This document shows, piece after piece, positions 23,302 through 36,070 of a DNA stretch of 64,000 nucleotides; the stretch's first letter is position 1; each line of letters starts with the position of its first letter. Below the pieces are notes generated by a model. The model made no database searches. It had not been told where the DNA came from and saw only the letters and a list, made by a program, of their open reading frames with translations. The DNA comes from Lineolata rhizophorae. Taxonomy: Eukaryota; Ascomycota; Dothideomycetes; Lineolatales; Lineolataceae. The position numbers and the translations under genes were made by a program. The stretch is from positions 850,639-914,638 of the forward strand of contig MU001681.1 of the NCBI GenBank assembly GCA_010093515.1. Direction: 5' to 3'.

Positions 23302-24973
23302 ATGGCCGAGCACACCAGCACCAAGCTAAATGCCGACCAACAGGTCTCTTTGGTACGTTTCAAGCTTCACGCGCGTAGTCGCTCACGCGCGCGGTCGAGT
23401 ACGCGCGCAGGAACTACTTCTGCGTGCCTCATCGCGTCCCTGCTTAGGCGCGCGCGTAGAGCTCTTATGACTGACTTGCGCGATCTTCTCTTACAACCGA
23501 GAACTTACTTACTGTGCGACCCTCGCCGTGATGTAGGACCAATTCCTCCTTCGTGTTCCAGTCTCGATTATCAGCCGCAACCTCAAGAACGCGCGTCGCC
23601 TAGTCGAGCGCGAGAAAGAATGGATAGCCAAGAAGCTGCAGGAGGAGATCGCCAAGGGCGACGCAGGTGACGCCCAGCAGTCGGCAGAGGTGGTCGGCGA
23701 GCTGGTCAAGCGCCTCAAACAACTTCGGACGAAGATGGAGAGCCTTGATAGCGAGCTGCACAAGTTGACTCGCAGCTTACATGCGCGCGTCGACCATCTC
23801 AACCAACTTTACACGATTCCTTCGCTTGCGGATGTCAAGTACGAACAATGGAGTGGTATCCGGCTCGATCGCATGATGGTCGACTATATGCTGCGCCAGG
23901 GCTACATCGAAGCCGCGCGGCAGCTAGCCAAGGAAAAGGAGATCGAGGAACTGGTTGACATCGACGCGTTCGTAGCATGTCTGCGCGTGGAGAAAGCGCT
24001 GAGGGAGGAGCACAAATTGGGTCCTGCCCTGGCCTGGTGCTCCGAGAACAAGCAAGCGCTGCGCAAGGTGGAAGTGAGGCTTAGCCTTCCGTTGGGGAAG
24101 CGCAACCACCCGATGGCCGATTTCGAGCCCGCCAGTAACCTCGAGCACGAGTTGCGCCTTCAGGAATTCATCGAGAAGGTGCGCACTCAGAACCTGGAGA
24201 CGATCGTGAGTGCGCGGGAGTTCGCGCAGAAGTACCTAGCGCCGCACAAGGACCCGAACTTTGCGATCCGCGCCGCCGGACTTCTCGCTTTTTCCCCTAA
24301 TACCAATCAGGAGCCGTACAAGGTGGGACTTCTTACCTCTATTCTAATTCCTTTCCCCCCAGTGAGAACGTGATACCTATGAAATTCACCTGTCACTCTG
24401 CAGACACTCTACTCGACCGACCGCTGGCACTACCTCGCCGACCTCTTCCTCGCCGTCCACCACCAGCTCCACAACATCCCAGAGCGGCCGCTCCTGCACA
24501 ACGTCCTCAGCGCGGGCTTCTGCGCGCTCAAGTCGCCCTCGTGCCACTCGGAGAAGATCTCGCCGCGCCAGGCCGACGCCGAGCAGGTGCTGTCCGAGGA
24601 AGGCGCGGGGCCGGACTCGGTCTCGGACTACGAGTTCACCGAGGACAACCAGCCCGTCAAGCCGGCGCACAAGCACCAGTACAAGCTGCACCACAAGGGG
24701 CCCGGCGGCGCCGCCGCGCTCGCGCTCAACTCCATCTGCCCCATCTGCTCGACGGAGCTGAACGAGCTCGCCCGCATGCTGCCGTACGCGCATCACTCGA
24801 AGAGCATCGTGGAGCCGGACGCGGTGGTGCTGCCGAATGGGCGGGTCTATGGCGAGGCGCGCCTACGGCTGGCGAACGAGAAGATGGGCACGGCGGAGGG
24901 GTACGTCAAGGACCCGATGGATCAAGAGCGGGTGTTTAGGGAGGAGGAGATGAAGAAAGTTTTCATCATGTGA
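23302..24973 (+). CDS. fyv10: GID/CTLH E3 ubiquitin ligase subunit Fyv10 (Gid9, MAEA)
   Basis: Three exons (23302-23352, 23537-24322, 24404-24973) give about 468 residues. The N-terminus is a coiled coil (RNLKNARRLVEREKEW). A LisH motif follows near residue 125 (RLDRMMVDYMLRQGYIEAARQLA), then CTLH (IDAFVACLRVEKALREE), the CRA domain, and a C-terminal Gid-type degenerate RING near 391 (CPICSTELNELARMLPYAHHS). Family knowledge: it pairs with Rmd5/Gid2 as the catalytic heart of the GID ligase, which degrades gluconeogenic enzymes when glucose returns. The first intron is long for this window (184 bp) and full of acgcgcg repeats. An acidic insert (SEEGAGPDSVSDYEFTED) sits before the RING. The gene converges on bmt5. 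Confidence 0.94.
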
Positions 24974-25596
24974 GGAGGGTATGGCGGGAGAGATACGGGG
25001 TGGAGATCAGAACAGACTGTGAGTATGGCAGAAGGAGTTGATGAGCATCAGATGGGATGAAGATTGATGGTTTACAATGAGTCCATAGGCAAGGATCATG
25101 GATGGTGTTAATGCGTTGAAGGGTGCCTTCGGAGTTCAATGGTTCATGGTACGTTATTTTCTTTGTAACAGCTACTTACTTAAAAGTGATGGTGAGTTTA
25201 TTTTATTATCAAGGGAACTGATTACCTACCAGGAGTTTGAACGGCCTTCGAGGAGTCTAAGCGGCATTTGGGGAGTTGAATGATGGTAGTCAGCCTGAGC
25301 GTTACTTTAGAGCAGGAGCGGGAATGGGGAGTTTAAAAGAATTCGGACACTACATGCTGCTACGGTGAGTCCGTAGTAGTGAGCGGAGCGCAACACAAAG
25401 ATGTGGTGTCGTGTTGATGATAATGTATTATAATGTCCTCAATCGCGCTTCAATGAGCTGAGGATCTCATGCGCGGTGGTGAGCGCAAGCGATGCGAGTG
25501 GAATTATGGCCTGGTCGGTGTTCAGAAAAGGGCCAAGGGTTCCACACACTTCTTGAGCGCGTAGCATAATGTACCAATTGCGCCGGTCTTCTTATA
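24974..25596. other. Intergenic between convergent fyv10 and bmt5
   Basis: These 623 bp should be the 3' regions of both genes. No gene is recognisable. Three loosely similar gag-tt/ct-aa-gg segments near 25230-25280 are too short to call a repeat family. Confidence 0.4.
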
Positions 25597-26878
25597 TTAA
25601 TCTGAGTCCGAAGAAGTGTCGTCACCTCTCCGCCGCTTCTTGGCCTTGGGCTGGCCCTGTGGGGCGGACGTGCTATCTACATTGGCAAAGTAATACGTTC
25701 GAGCGGGCCGTTTCTCGCCATGCCATCCAGGTCGCGAGTCGTCCTCGACATCCTCGTCTTCCTCTTCGGCGCTCTCATCATTGCCAGACTCGCCCGCCTC
25801 TCTCACATGCTCATCTTTTGCCCCAGTTTCCTCTCTCTCCTCCTCATCCCCACTTCCTTTCTCCTCCCCACCCCCCCTGCCCCTCTCCTTCCTGCGCACG
25901 TTCCCCATCGTCCTCGCATGCCTATAACCCTCATACCAGCCGGCCTCAAACCGCTCGCTGCCCACAACCTTCAACCCCACACTCCTCGCCAAATCCCTCA
26001 CGTTCCACAGCCCATACGGCTCGCCCTCGAACAGCGTGACGAGCACCCTACCGCCCCTCGCCGGCCCCAGCACCCCTGCCTCCGCCTCCCCGCTCCTGTC
26101 CGCTTCCACCAACCGCCTCGCGCCGGCCAGGAAGTCCACCAGCAGGGCCTGGTGGCGGCGCACCTGGTAGTTGACGTCGGTGGCGGCGCGGGCGGCGGCG
26201 CCCGGGGCGCGCCCGCCGAGGTGCGGGAAGTTGAAGGCGATGCGGTGGAAGGGCGCGGCGGCGCGGAGCGGCTTGTAGGACGGGAGGCGGCGGGCGTCGA
26301 TGCCGTGGAGGAGCGAGGACGGCCCGAGGGCGGAGCGCAGCCCGGACAGCGTCCCGCCGATCTGCGGCGCGTATTTCGCCTGCAGGGTCGGGAGCGTGTC
26401 GTGCGAGGTGCTGAGGAGGGAGGAGAGGCCGTGGTGCCGGACGAGGGAGAGGGCGAAGCTGAAGTCGCCTGCTGGGCACGATTAGACGGGCTGCGATCCG
26501 GGGTGAATAGGGAAGTAGGGGAAAAGACGTACCTTCGCCGACGAGTAGAACTTTCTTGTAGGGGTCGAAGGGAATGGGATGCGCGCCGAGTTGAAGACGC
26601 TCGTAGTCGTCGTCGTCGTTGGATTCCCAAGGCTTAGCGTCACCGTTGTGTCTTGGAGCCGCGTTCCCGCGGCATTGTCCCTTTGTGGTCCCTTGGTTCT
26701 TTTTCCCTTGTACTGGCCGAGACACCTTTGCGTTGCCACTTGCTGCTGCCGGGACATGCTTTCCGACTCTTGCTCCGTCTCCCAAAAGCCTCGATTTTCC
26801 GTGCGGTCCTAATCCGGCGGCTTTTTTGGCTTTCGCTTTCGCTTCCTCCGCATTTCGCCGACGTTTCGCTTTGCCCAT
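25597..26878 (-). CDS. bmt5: Bmt5-like 25S rRNA (uridine-N3)-methyltransferase
   Basis: Two exons, 26878-26533 and 26468-25597, with a 64-bp intron, encode about 405 residues. A lysine-rich nucleolar-type N-terminus (MGKAKRRRNAEEAKAKAKK) leads to the SAM-binding motif GEGDFSFAL near residue 113, which the intron splits. The diagnostic AFNFPHLGG of BMT5-like domains follows, then a rather divergent C-terminal half (VLVTLFEGEPYGLWNVRDLA, GWYEGYRHARTMGN). The tail is acidic, then basic (KKRRRGDD). The yeast enzyme methylates U2634 of 25S rRNA in the nucleolus. The acidic linker around residues 300-370 is longer than in yeast. The 3' half is very GC-rich and has long spurious frames on the other strand. 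Confidence 0.92.
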
Positions 26879-28692
26879 TGTGACTCTGTTGCGTAGCTAG
26901 AAGTAGACTAGGCAATTAAGGATGATAGCATAGTTGGGAATCGCAAGTAAATCGTGGTGATAGGCCGCGCTGCGCATAGGTGGGACTGCGTATCGACCGC
27001 GTCGGACCGGCGATCTTGTCGCGGGCTAACCCTGACGGACTTGGGACTCGCGCTCTACAAATAAACTATCATGCAGGCAGCTGCAAAGTGGAACTGAACC
27101 ACGTGCCTGGGTCCGTAGATAATCGGAGGAGGACGAGGCCGCGCACGTTGAACGGGAGTCTGCAAGGTTGGCGCGGCTCGAGCGCGGTCAGCAAGGTGCA
27201 AGACTCGAGCTGAGGGTAAGCGAGTCGCTCTTCACTCATTCATCCGTTGGTCACTTCCGCGTGCAAGATCTCCGATCTCATTCTCGCACCGCTAATTGTC
27301 CGCATTTCCTCCGTGAATTGGCCCTCCTCCAGTTTCTTGAAAATCGTCGGTGGACACGTCGAACGCCAGAAAATTAACTGACCAATCGAGATATTGTAAC
27401 TACCGGGGCTCGCTGTTTCTCGTACCACAAATGTAGGTATTGATATCACCCTCGTTGACAAACACGCCATACGTCCGGCCGGATAGTCCATTTGTATATT
27501 GATTGAAACACTTCATTTCGCTCTAACAATTAGCCTATCCACTGCCTCTAGCCTAGTGCGCGCGAATCCTACCCTTCGACAGGCAGCAAGAATTCGATGC
27601 TACCAAGCACAAAACTACGACGCCAACCGTTCAGCTTGACTCTCCCCGTCCAGCCCCCGACACACAGCATCCCCAGAAGCAGACGCGGCGCGAAGTGAAG
27701 CTGAGCGGGCGTCTCAAAACGCGCCAGCACTAGCTCCTCGAGCTAGGCTAGCAAAGCCTCCAGGCTATAAATGAAGGAGCGGAGAAAGACTCTTCCTATC
27801 CGCACGAGACTCCCGTACATTCTGCGCGACGAAACCACACGCACACTGCATGCCAAACAACCACCACCATTGGCGCTCGGAACATGTGTGATAAGAAGAA
27901 AGCATTTAAAAAGGCCTAAGAATAAAAGTGATAAGGTTGGTAAAAAAACAGGAGAAGGAATGAGAAAGAAACAAGACACCACCGACACCTCCGGCCCGCA
28001 GACACGATTACCGAGAATAAAAGACAATAAGAATACGGCGGTGAACCAACAAAAGAACAAAGTTCCATTCCTCCGCCCACATACAAACGCCTGTTTCGCC
28101 GCATAATACCTCACCAGTTATGTATCCAAGCTGAGTAGCCCAAAGGACCCGAGGGGCCACCGCAGCATAGGGATTTTTTGTTTGTCGGCCAATTGGTCAA
28201 AATTACGTGCAGAGAGAAAGACAAAGGAACGGCGGGACAGGGGAAGTGAAAGATCTATAAGGCGTTGTTGTGTGTGGTGAGTTTAGTGCGGGTCGAGAAA
28301 GTGTTGTACAACCGTTCTGGGTGGAGAACGGCGCCAGACTTGGTCATGCAACAACAGGCAGTCTCGGTATACGTGACACTTCAGTTCTGACAGCTTGGAC
28401 AAGGCCGACGGTAATAGGCCGCTTCCGTCCAAGGGATTACCGTCTCACCCCATCCACCGATGGTCTCTGAGATTACAATCGGAAAGGAACGACAGCGATT
28501 CGCCCCATTACTTCCCGGCCAAAAGCTCAACTCGCCAAAAGAAGTCGCACACATACACATTGTCGCTGTTGACTTGCAGTCGGTCGTTCTTACAAAACTA
28601 GTTGTAGTTGTTACACTGACCCAACCGGAAAAGGGCCAAAATAAAAATGGGTGTCGGGCCGCGCCCGCGGGAAGTGAAAGGTCGCGCCACGC
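26879..28692. other. Intergenic between bmt5 promoter and bre1 3' end
   Basis: The 1.8 kb contain no gene I can support. A 123-codon minus-strand frame at 27743-28114 has hydrophobic stretches but no family resemblance. The complementary strand is also open there, so it is probably chance. The right-hand 500 bp are likely the bre1 3' region. Confidence 0.4.
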
Positions 28693-31363
28693 TCAGAGCG
28701 TGACGCGCATGTAGTCGCTCGTGCCGAACGAACGACCACAGTTGGGACACTTGCGCGAGCGGCTCTGGATGCGCTCTTCAACGCAGTCTAGACAAAGAAC
28801 ATGGCCGCAGTTCTTGATGACCGTATTCTTGAAGTTGCGCTGGCAGCAGTTGCAAAGGGCAATGCGCTAAAAACTAATGTTAGTAAAGACACAAAACCTC
28901 GACCAACACAGAGCTAGGTTGATGATTAAAGCGGGAGTAAACTCACCCTTAAGCTCTCATACTCGCTGGTCTGACTTCCCAGCCCCTTCTTCTTCCATCC
29001 TTCCAGACTCCGCTTTGTCTCAGCAAGCTCTACCTTCAGCTGCTCATTTTCAACCTCTACCTCGCGTTTCTCCTTTCCACTCGATGAAATGCTCGCCTCC
29101 TTGGTGTTAAGAAGCTTCTTCAGTTCCGTCATTGTATTAGTCGCGCTTTCCTGTGCGCTCGACAGTTCCGTCACACGTGCTTGAAGCGAACGCTGCTCGC
29201 CTTTCAGCCCACTGATTACGTCGTTAAGTTCGGAGCGCGACCTCTCAAGATTTGCCACGAGTTGTAAGGAGCTCTTGTCTCCGTCCTTAAGCGACGATAT
29301 AATCTCGGATGACTTGGCGTTTTGGGCGCGTAAAGCGCGATTTTCGTTCTCCCGTGCTTCTTTAGCTTTCATGGCGGCGAAGTATTTTTGGTCGGCTTTG
29401 GCCTTCTCAGCCGACAGGCGGCTAATCGCCTCGTCGGCAGCCGCCGTGTCGGAAACCTTCTTTGACGCCAAGGCTTGCGAACGTTTATATGCGGATTCCA
29501 TAGCCGAGAGCTCCTGGTTAAGCAGGTCGAATTCCTTGCGGGTGGTGCGCACCTTCGAGCGTAGCTCCTCGGGTGACACGGAATCGAGATCGCCGGAGTC
29601 CTGAACTGTTACCTCGCCCGCGGAAATTTCGTACCGCTGAACCTTTTCCTGCAGCGCCTCGATCTGGTGCTGGCGGGAAGCAAGCAACTCTTCCGTCTGC
29701 TCAAAGGCACGCTTCTTTTCTTCGGCTGTTTTTTTGCGCACATCAATATCTGCGGCGTACTCGTCTCGTTGCTGACGGACGCGTGCGAGATCCATTTCTA
29801 ACCGGGCAAGCTGGTTCTCCATTTCGGCAATGGCAGCGTGTTGCTCCTCGTCCATTTTGATGTGGTGTTCGGTGCGCTCAGCCTGGAGCTTCTGTGCCTC
29901 CTCGCGCAGCTGCGTATTGGTCGCCTCGAGGCTAGTAATGCGCTCAATGAACTCCTTCAGTTGCGACTTGGCTAACTTGAACAGCTCCGTCTTCGCATAA
30001 TCCTCATCGGTCAGGCTGGCCCATTTACCTTCTAGTTTGGCAACAAGATCACGCAAAGATTTGTTCTCTTCTTCAAGCGTCTCGATTTGCTCCTTGCGCT
30101 TGACAGACGTAGATTCGGCCTCCTTCTTCGCCAGCATGGCTGATTCCAAGGCACCTCCGTCAACAGTCACACCATTGGCGTCGGAACCTTCCCTCTTGAC
30201 CGCTGACGAAGACTCCTCGCCGTTGCGAGAGGCGACCGAGATAGAGTTGCCCAAGGCTTGTCTCTCGAGCTTGGCAACGGCAGTGCTTTTGGCGCGGTCA
30301 AGTTTCTTTTCGGCGACCATATAGCGGGAAGTGGCACCCTCGAGGCGATCCGACAAATCGTCGCGCTCCATGGTAAGACGCTGAACCTCTGCGGCGCGTT
30401 CATTTTTCTCCGCAGAAAGTCTAACCAACTCCTCTTGAAGCCGTCGAACGCTAGGATCTGCCTTTGGAATCTTGGAGTAGAGCGCTGCAATCGCGGATTT
30501 GATAGCAGACGAATGGGAGGAAAGATACGACTCGAATTTCTCTCGGTTCTCGAACAGTAGCGACGTGGGGAATCTATCGAGCTCTGTAAAGGTTATTTAG
30601 TGAGCACGTGACTCTGTTATAAGCGACTTCGTTTCCCACGCTTACCTGTCTCTGATTCAGACATGTCCGCAACAGCTTCTCCGACAATGACTTTGACCTC
30701 GTCGATTACCTGAACAACCCAAGTCAGCCTATATGCCATAATATCCATATCATAACGCGCCGAAATCCCACCTGTGAGAACCATGCATTTATTGCGCGAA
30801 TATGGTCGTCATGGTACACCATCTTGCGGTTGAGATCTTCCATTTCGGCCTTGGTGTCTTTCAATTGTCGCTTGTATTCGGCCATTTGACGTAGGATCGC
30901 ATCTTTGGTGAATTCCTAATGATATGAACGTAATTAGCACGACTAGACCTTTTCCCACGGTAAACGTTTCCGGGCATGGAAGTGCGAACAATGTGTCAAG
31001 TTGTGACATGGCGAAATCTGCCTCGGTGCTTTAGTCTGTGCCGTCTTTGGCCGCCCAAACGGATTCGACGCACACATCTTTGGGCGAACAGGCAGCGACA
31101 GATCTTGCCGAAACATCTCAGCATGGCACGCAGTAGGTATCACTAACCTCGAGATCATTCCTCCACGGCATATCTTGGTCCGGGTGTGGTCGCGCACCGT
31201 TGACAGCCGAAGTGGCCTGGCGCTTTGCGGGGGGCGGTTGATCATCGCGCTCGTGCGCTGCCGCGGCGGGCCGCTTGCGATGCGGGTGGGCTTGGTCCTC
31301 CATCTTCTTGACAGGGCCAGGAAGCGAAGGAACTGCGACAGCGTGTGTCTCGACGGCCGTCAT
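28693..31363 (-). CDS. bre1: E3 ubiquitin-protein ligase Bre1
   Basis: Five exons (31363-31148, 30915-30772, 30709-30646, 30583-28947, 28866-28693) give about 744 residues. The start at 31363 (MTAVETHAV) was preferred over the in-frame ATG at 31441, but the latter is possible. After a basic, proline-rich N-terminus (RKRPAAAAHERDDQPPPAKR) comes the Bre1 N-terminal helix (DAILRQMAEYKRQL, HDDHIRAINAWF) and more than 500 residues of coiled coil. The last exon is a RING finger (CNCCQRNFKNT, NCGHVLCLDC, CPNCGRSFG) ending DYMRVTL, the standard Bre1 C-terminus. Family role: with Rad6 it monoubiquitylates histone H2B during transcription. The 232-bp first intron carries the longest gap. bre1 is divergent from bdp1. 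Confidence 0.95.
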
Positions 31364-32079
31364 GGAAGTGGCCAAGCCCGCTGGGGAGCGACGAGCGCCT
31401 TTTTGAAGATCAGGATGCGGTGAGAGGGTGAAGAAAAGCAAAGGTGGGAGGCGTAACAGCAGGGTAGAGGCGGAGGCAGGCGGAGCGGCGCCAGCGGCGA
31501 TGGCGAGGAAGGGTGAAGGAGGGTCGTGGGAAAGATTGGTGGACGCCGCGCTCAGCCAAAGACGTGGGCGAACAAGGGCGAGGCTAAAGGCGCAGCCTGA
31601 GGTGCAACGAGGCTAACACACAAGGCCGGCACGGAAGCCTCATCTGAAAGGAGCGGATGAAAAGAAAGAGAGAATTGGGGGGCAAGGAAAAGGGTGCGGG
31701 GGAGAATGCTAGGGAAGGCGGAGCGAGAGAGGCGGAGGACAAGGCGAGGCGTTGTAGGTGCGGGCACGACGTTGAAGAGAATGGAGGTTGCGGCCGCCCC
31801 TTGCTTAGTCACCGGGGTATTACCTCAGCGAGCCTGGCTACGAAAGAGCCGCACGCGCCTGCCTCGGCTGCCAGGCGCGCCCCTCGCTGCGAACCGCTAA
31901 GTCTTGCGTCGGCGGGCGCCGAAACCACCGACTGCGGGAATTCACCACCTGCGCTCGCCGGCTTAGAACGACCGCGCGCACCCTCTCGCCCGCCCGCCGC
32001 CTTCGCGATGCCTCTTCCGGACCGCTGTGGCTGATCCTCTTTTTCTCCAACCGGCATTGCTCCGACAGCCGCCGCAGCC
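31364..32079. promoter_or_regulatory. Divergent promoter region between bre1 and bdp1
   Basis: This GC-rich 716-bp region separates the two divergent starts. Open frames exist on both strands but overlap each other and show no motifs. It probably holds both promoters and 5' leaders. Confidence 0.45.
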
Positions 32080-33675
32080 ATGTCGTCGTTTGGGACGTCC
32101 GCCATCAGTGAGTCAAGCAATCTTCGCTTGTCATTCCTGCAAGGCGGCTTCTTGCAAGCTTGCTGCCTTGCCATCACCTTTGCGCTCTTTCTCACCTCCT
32201 GTTTCCTCCAGACAAATCGAGCCGCAAGCTTGCGCCCAAAGCCGGCGTCCAGCGTCGTCGGCCCGCGGCCCCGAATGGCCACACCGCCGCCGTCCAGTCC
32301 CAGCAATCGCCAGCGGAGGCGTCGCCGCAGCCGTCCATCACGTCCGCCGGCGAGCAGCGAGCCGTCTCGTCGGCGGCTAGCGACGAGCGACCTTCCTCCG
32401 CGGCTGTCGACCGAGGGGCTGTCTCAACACCCACCGCCGGCCAAGACCAGCCAACCCCTCCTGCCGGACAACCCTTGGAGAGCTCGCGTGAGCCTGTGCT
32501 TGAAGTTGGTGGGATTGACGCTAGCGCTTCTAGAAGGAAGGAGCGTGTGGCTAGCTCCGAACCAAGCGGGTCTACCACTGGACGCGTTCGGGCTGCGCAA
32601 GAGCATGCAGCGCCCACGGGCATAGCGCCGCGGACGCAGCCTGCGGGAGCCTTAGTGCAGCCGGATAACACCATTCCCGATGTCGTTGCTCCAAAGCCTG
32701 GAGAGGCTACTCAAGACAATGCTCCTCTCGCACCTGTCGCCGAGACTTCCCCAACCAGTGCGACTGTCGTCCCCGACCGGCCGGAACAGACCCAGGCCGC
32801 GGGCAACGAAATAGTCCGAGTCGTTGCAGCGGTGGCAGCTTCAGACTCCTCCGCAACTCAAGTGACCGCGCCTGGAACATCTGCTACGCAGATTCGAGGA
32901 CGCGAAGACGAAGAAGCAGCTGAAGAACGACCTCAAAAACGCCAGAAAGTTACTCAAGACCAATCTACTGACCCCTCCGGCGCCGCCCCCGATGCGGGCG
33001 CAACTCAACATGAGCTATCGCAACCCGAACCTCAACCATCTACCGACACTGACCCCGTGCCAACCACTACACCGATAACCACGGATATTCAATCTCAACA
33101 GCCTCCTGTCACTTACGAAGAAACCGACGCTTCCGCACTAGCTAGAACTACTCGTCCTGGCCAAAGCCCGCCACCACCTGCAGCGCCAGCGCCAGCGCCA
33201 GCGCCGAGCCAGACCACCAGAGCGACCCGTAGCACCACGTCTCAAAAACGAAAGGATCAGCCATGGCAGATAAATGTCAATGCGCTGCCTCCACGCGGCC
33301 GGAGAGGCCGTTCTTCTAAATCCCAACAACAGACCACTGACGCACAACCACCACCAGCCGCTCGGGGGACGGACTTTCAGGCCACAGAAGGAACAGAACA
33401 GCGACCAGAAACTGCGGACAATGCGCAGGGTGCCACAGCAAGCAACCAAGAGCAGACCCAACAACCACAGCAGGCTGGAAAGAAACCTCGCAAACCTCGC
33501 AAGGATAAGGGCGTACCGCGCAAGCGCAAGGGCGCGCCCACCACTGCCCAAGATGACACTACAGCCGACGCAGAAGACGGTCAGCAACAACAGCTGCCCA
33601 CGACAACCCGCCCTTTCCGTGTACGCGGCCGTCCGCGCATTCATGCCTTGCCGCCACGATCGCCATCACCGGGCT

Positions 33676-33712
<37 letters not shown>

Positions 33713-35093
33713 CGACGGCGACGGCATTGACGAAGATGCCGACGCTAGTGCCAATGCCGACACCAACGGAGATGGGGAAGCGGTGCGTCCTCGCAAGCGC
33801 AGACGCACGCGCGGCCGACACCGTCGCGAGACCACGCCCGCCGAGGCGGAGAACTCGCGCATCGATCCGAAGAGAGCGACAATGGATGAGATGACGCAGG
33901 ATGCGCGACGGGGCAAGAAGTCAACGAGGGAGGTGGCGATGCAGCAGGTTGATTGGGCGGCCGTCAGGAGAAGGAGGCAGAAGGATAGGATGCCGCAGGT
34001 TAATAGGGGAGATGAGGAGGAAGACGGGGAAGACAGTGAAGGGGAGGGTCAAGGGGAAGACGCAGAGGGAGAGGAGGGACAGGGTGGTGAAGAGGGTGAG
34101 AATGCGGAGGGCGAAGGTAGTCAGAGAAAGCAAGGAAGGGAATCGAGGCTTGAAAGGGCGGCACGTAGGCGGACGGAGGCGGATTTGGCGGCTTCGGGCG
34201 CCGCGGCTTTACCGAAGCTTCGTGTTGATGCGACAGGGCAGATTGTAGTAGACCAGGCCTCTCTTGTCGTCGACCGAACTGCGGCCGCGCAGCAGGACGA
34301 CGAGGAGCTGGAGGAGGTTTCCGAGGACGACATCACGACACGCGTTACCACACATAGCCATCTACTCGATGGTCGACGCGATCCAGCTGAACGCGTTGCA
34401 TACGGGCCTTATAAGGGGCCCAAATGGTCGGCGGAAGACACGGAGAAGTTCTACGAAGCGCTCGGGACCTGGGGCACCGACTTCTTCATCATGAGCAGGA
34501 TGTTTCCCGGGCGAACCCGCCGGATGATGAAGTGCAAATTCGTCCGCGAGGAAAAGAGAAACCCCGACCGCGTCCGCCGCGCGCTTCTCGGCCTCGATGG
34601 CCCGGTGTCCGCCCCTGCGGCCGAACCTACGCCCGCGCCCGCACCGGCTTCCGCCGACCCAACGGATACCTCGGCCTCTACGACGACTACGACGCCGGGA
34701 CCCGCGACGCCGGACGCGTCGGCCGCCGCCGCAGCGACGCCGACCGGCCGCCCCCGCATGTCTTTCGCCGCCTTCTGCGCCGCCGTCGGCAAGCGCGAGT
34801 CCGACTTCGCGGACCCGCGCGCACTGGAGCGCGAGCTCGCGGCCGCGGAGGCGGAGGGCCGTGTCGAGGTGGAGCGGGCGAGGGCGGAGGCGGAGAAGGT
34901 GAGGAGGGCGAAGGCGGCGCAGAGGGCGGGACAGGGGGGCGCGGGCGCGGGGGAGGATGGAGGGGAGGGGGCGGAGGAAGTGGGGAGGGGAGCAGGGAGG
35001 AGGAAGGGGAGGGGGAAGGGTGCGGGTGGTGCGGGTGGAGGTGGAGGTGGAGTGGCGGAGGAGGGGGTGGAAGTTTTGGAGGTTTATGATTAG
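32080..35093 (+). CDS. bdp1: TFIIIB subunit Bdp1 (B'')
   Basis: Two exons, 32080-32107 and 32212-35093, encode about 969 residues. The 28-nt first exon (MSSFGTSAI) joins NKSSRKLAPKAG, the conserved start of fungal Bdp1. A long disordered region rich in Pro, Gln, Ala and Glu runs to about residue 700, including an (Asp-Ala)n tract. The hallmark is the SANT/Myb domain at about 747-800 (KWSAEDTEKFYEALGTWGTD, FPGRTRRMMKCKFVREEK), with the flanking YGPYKGP. Bdp1 joins TBP and Brf1 in TFIIIB and opens Pol III promoters (tRNA, 5S, U6). The C-terminus is Ala/Glu-, then Gly/Arg-rich, giving very purine-biased DNA near 34960-35070. Confidence 0.93.
33678..33725 (+). repeat. GACGCC/GACGGC hexanucleotide tract coding for Asp-Ala/Asp-Gly
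   Basis: Five GACGCC units followed by three GACGGC units lie in frame inside bdp1. More loosely related GAC/GCC codons follow. The tract encodes (DA)5(DG)3, so unit changes would alter length without breaking the frame. Confidence 0.9.
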
Positions 35094-36070
35094 GTTATGT
35101 GGGTTTGAGGGGGTTGTGGGGGCTTCGGGGGTGTGTATGGAGGAGTGTTGGAGTTGGGGTTGGGGAGACTTAAGGTCTGGCCGAGATTTGGGGCGATTGA
35201 ATGGACGGGCACTTTTGCCCTGAATGGGCGGACATTCTGGTTTATGGCACTTTTTTGGTGTTGGGGCATGAGCTAAGAAGATGCTGGAAAGTTGGACTTG
35301 GTGTTGCATCAGTCCACGGCGTTTATTGTCCATTAAGTTGTCTTGGTTTGTCCTTTATTTCCTAGGTGGTTAGCTGCGCGTTATAGCGGGATTGCTTTAA
35401 GTGAATTTGTTTGATACCCATTGCATTACTACAAAAAGACTATTGGCTTTGGTTTCTAGTTCAGCAACTGCGGGTAATTGAGTGTAATCGATCCCATTGG
35501 TATGGACAAGTGAAAAGTAGGAGTCAAAATGTCATGTTTTCAGCCCGGCATGGTAGTGAACGGAGGGTCTGTTGCGAAAGTTGTGACGCTCACATGTTAT
35601 GCTACGTTCACAGGAGCACTTTCTGATAGCTAATATGAGGAATGTTGCATGTTGTTGAGAAGAACGATCACAGAGGAACCAGAACATAGGAAACAAGTTC
35701 ATCATAGCCGCGTCCGAATGCCATCCAACTAAAACCGAAGAGTAAGGAAAAGGGAAAAGTGAGCTTGCTCAATACAGAACTCCGATGTGTGACACCACTA
35801 CCTTGATGCATCTTGGGAACGGTCTATTTCTATCATCTACACGGCCTTCCGGCATCAAGATTCCGTCTTCAGCCCGTCCATCGCGAGCTTCAGTGACAGT
35901 GTCACTCGATTCGGAGTCTTCGGGCTTAGAGATGGTACGTTGTCGAGAGGTAAGACTCTGTACCAGTTCGAACGAGCTAGCGTTTTAACGCTGAATTACG
36001 CGCATGTGCATCGAGTTGTTCCGACCGTTGGACTGTTAGTTCGGAGCAGGGGAAGGAATAGCATTCTAGC
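35094..36070. other. Intergenic: bdp1 3' flank, no gene seen
   Basis: Short open frames only. On the minus strand this is downstream of the STAND-like pseudogene. Translation there gives no clear continuation, although a decayed extension cannot be excluded. Confidence 0.4.

Noticed and set aside
26048-26480. Continuation of the bmt5 exon 1 frame past the splice donor
   Set aside because: Retained-intron reading gives Arg/Pro-rich sequence; splicing at 26532/26469 restores GEGDFSFAL.
27743-28114. 123-codon minus-strand hydrophobic frame
   Set aside because: The opposite strand is also open, there is no family resemblance, and hydrophobicity follows from base composition.
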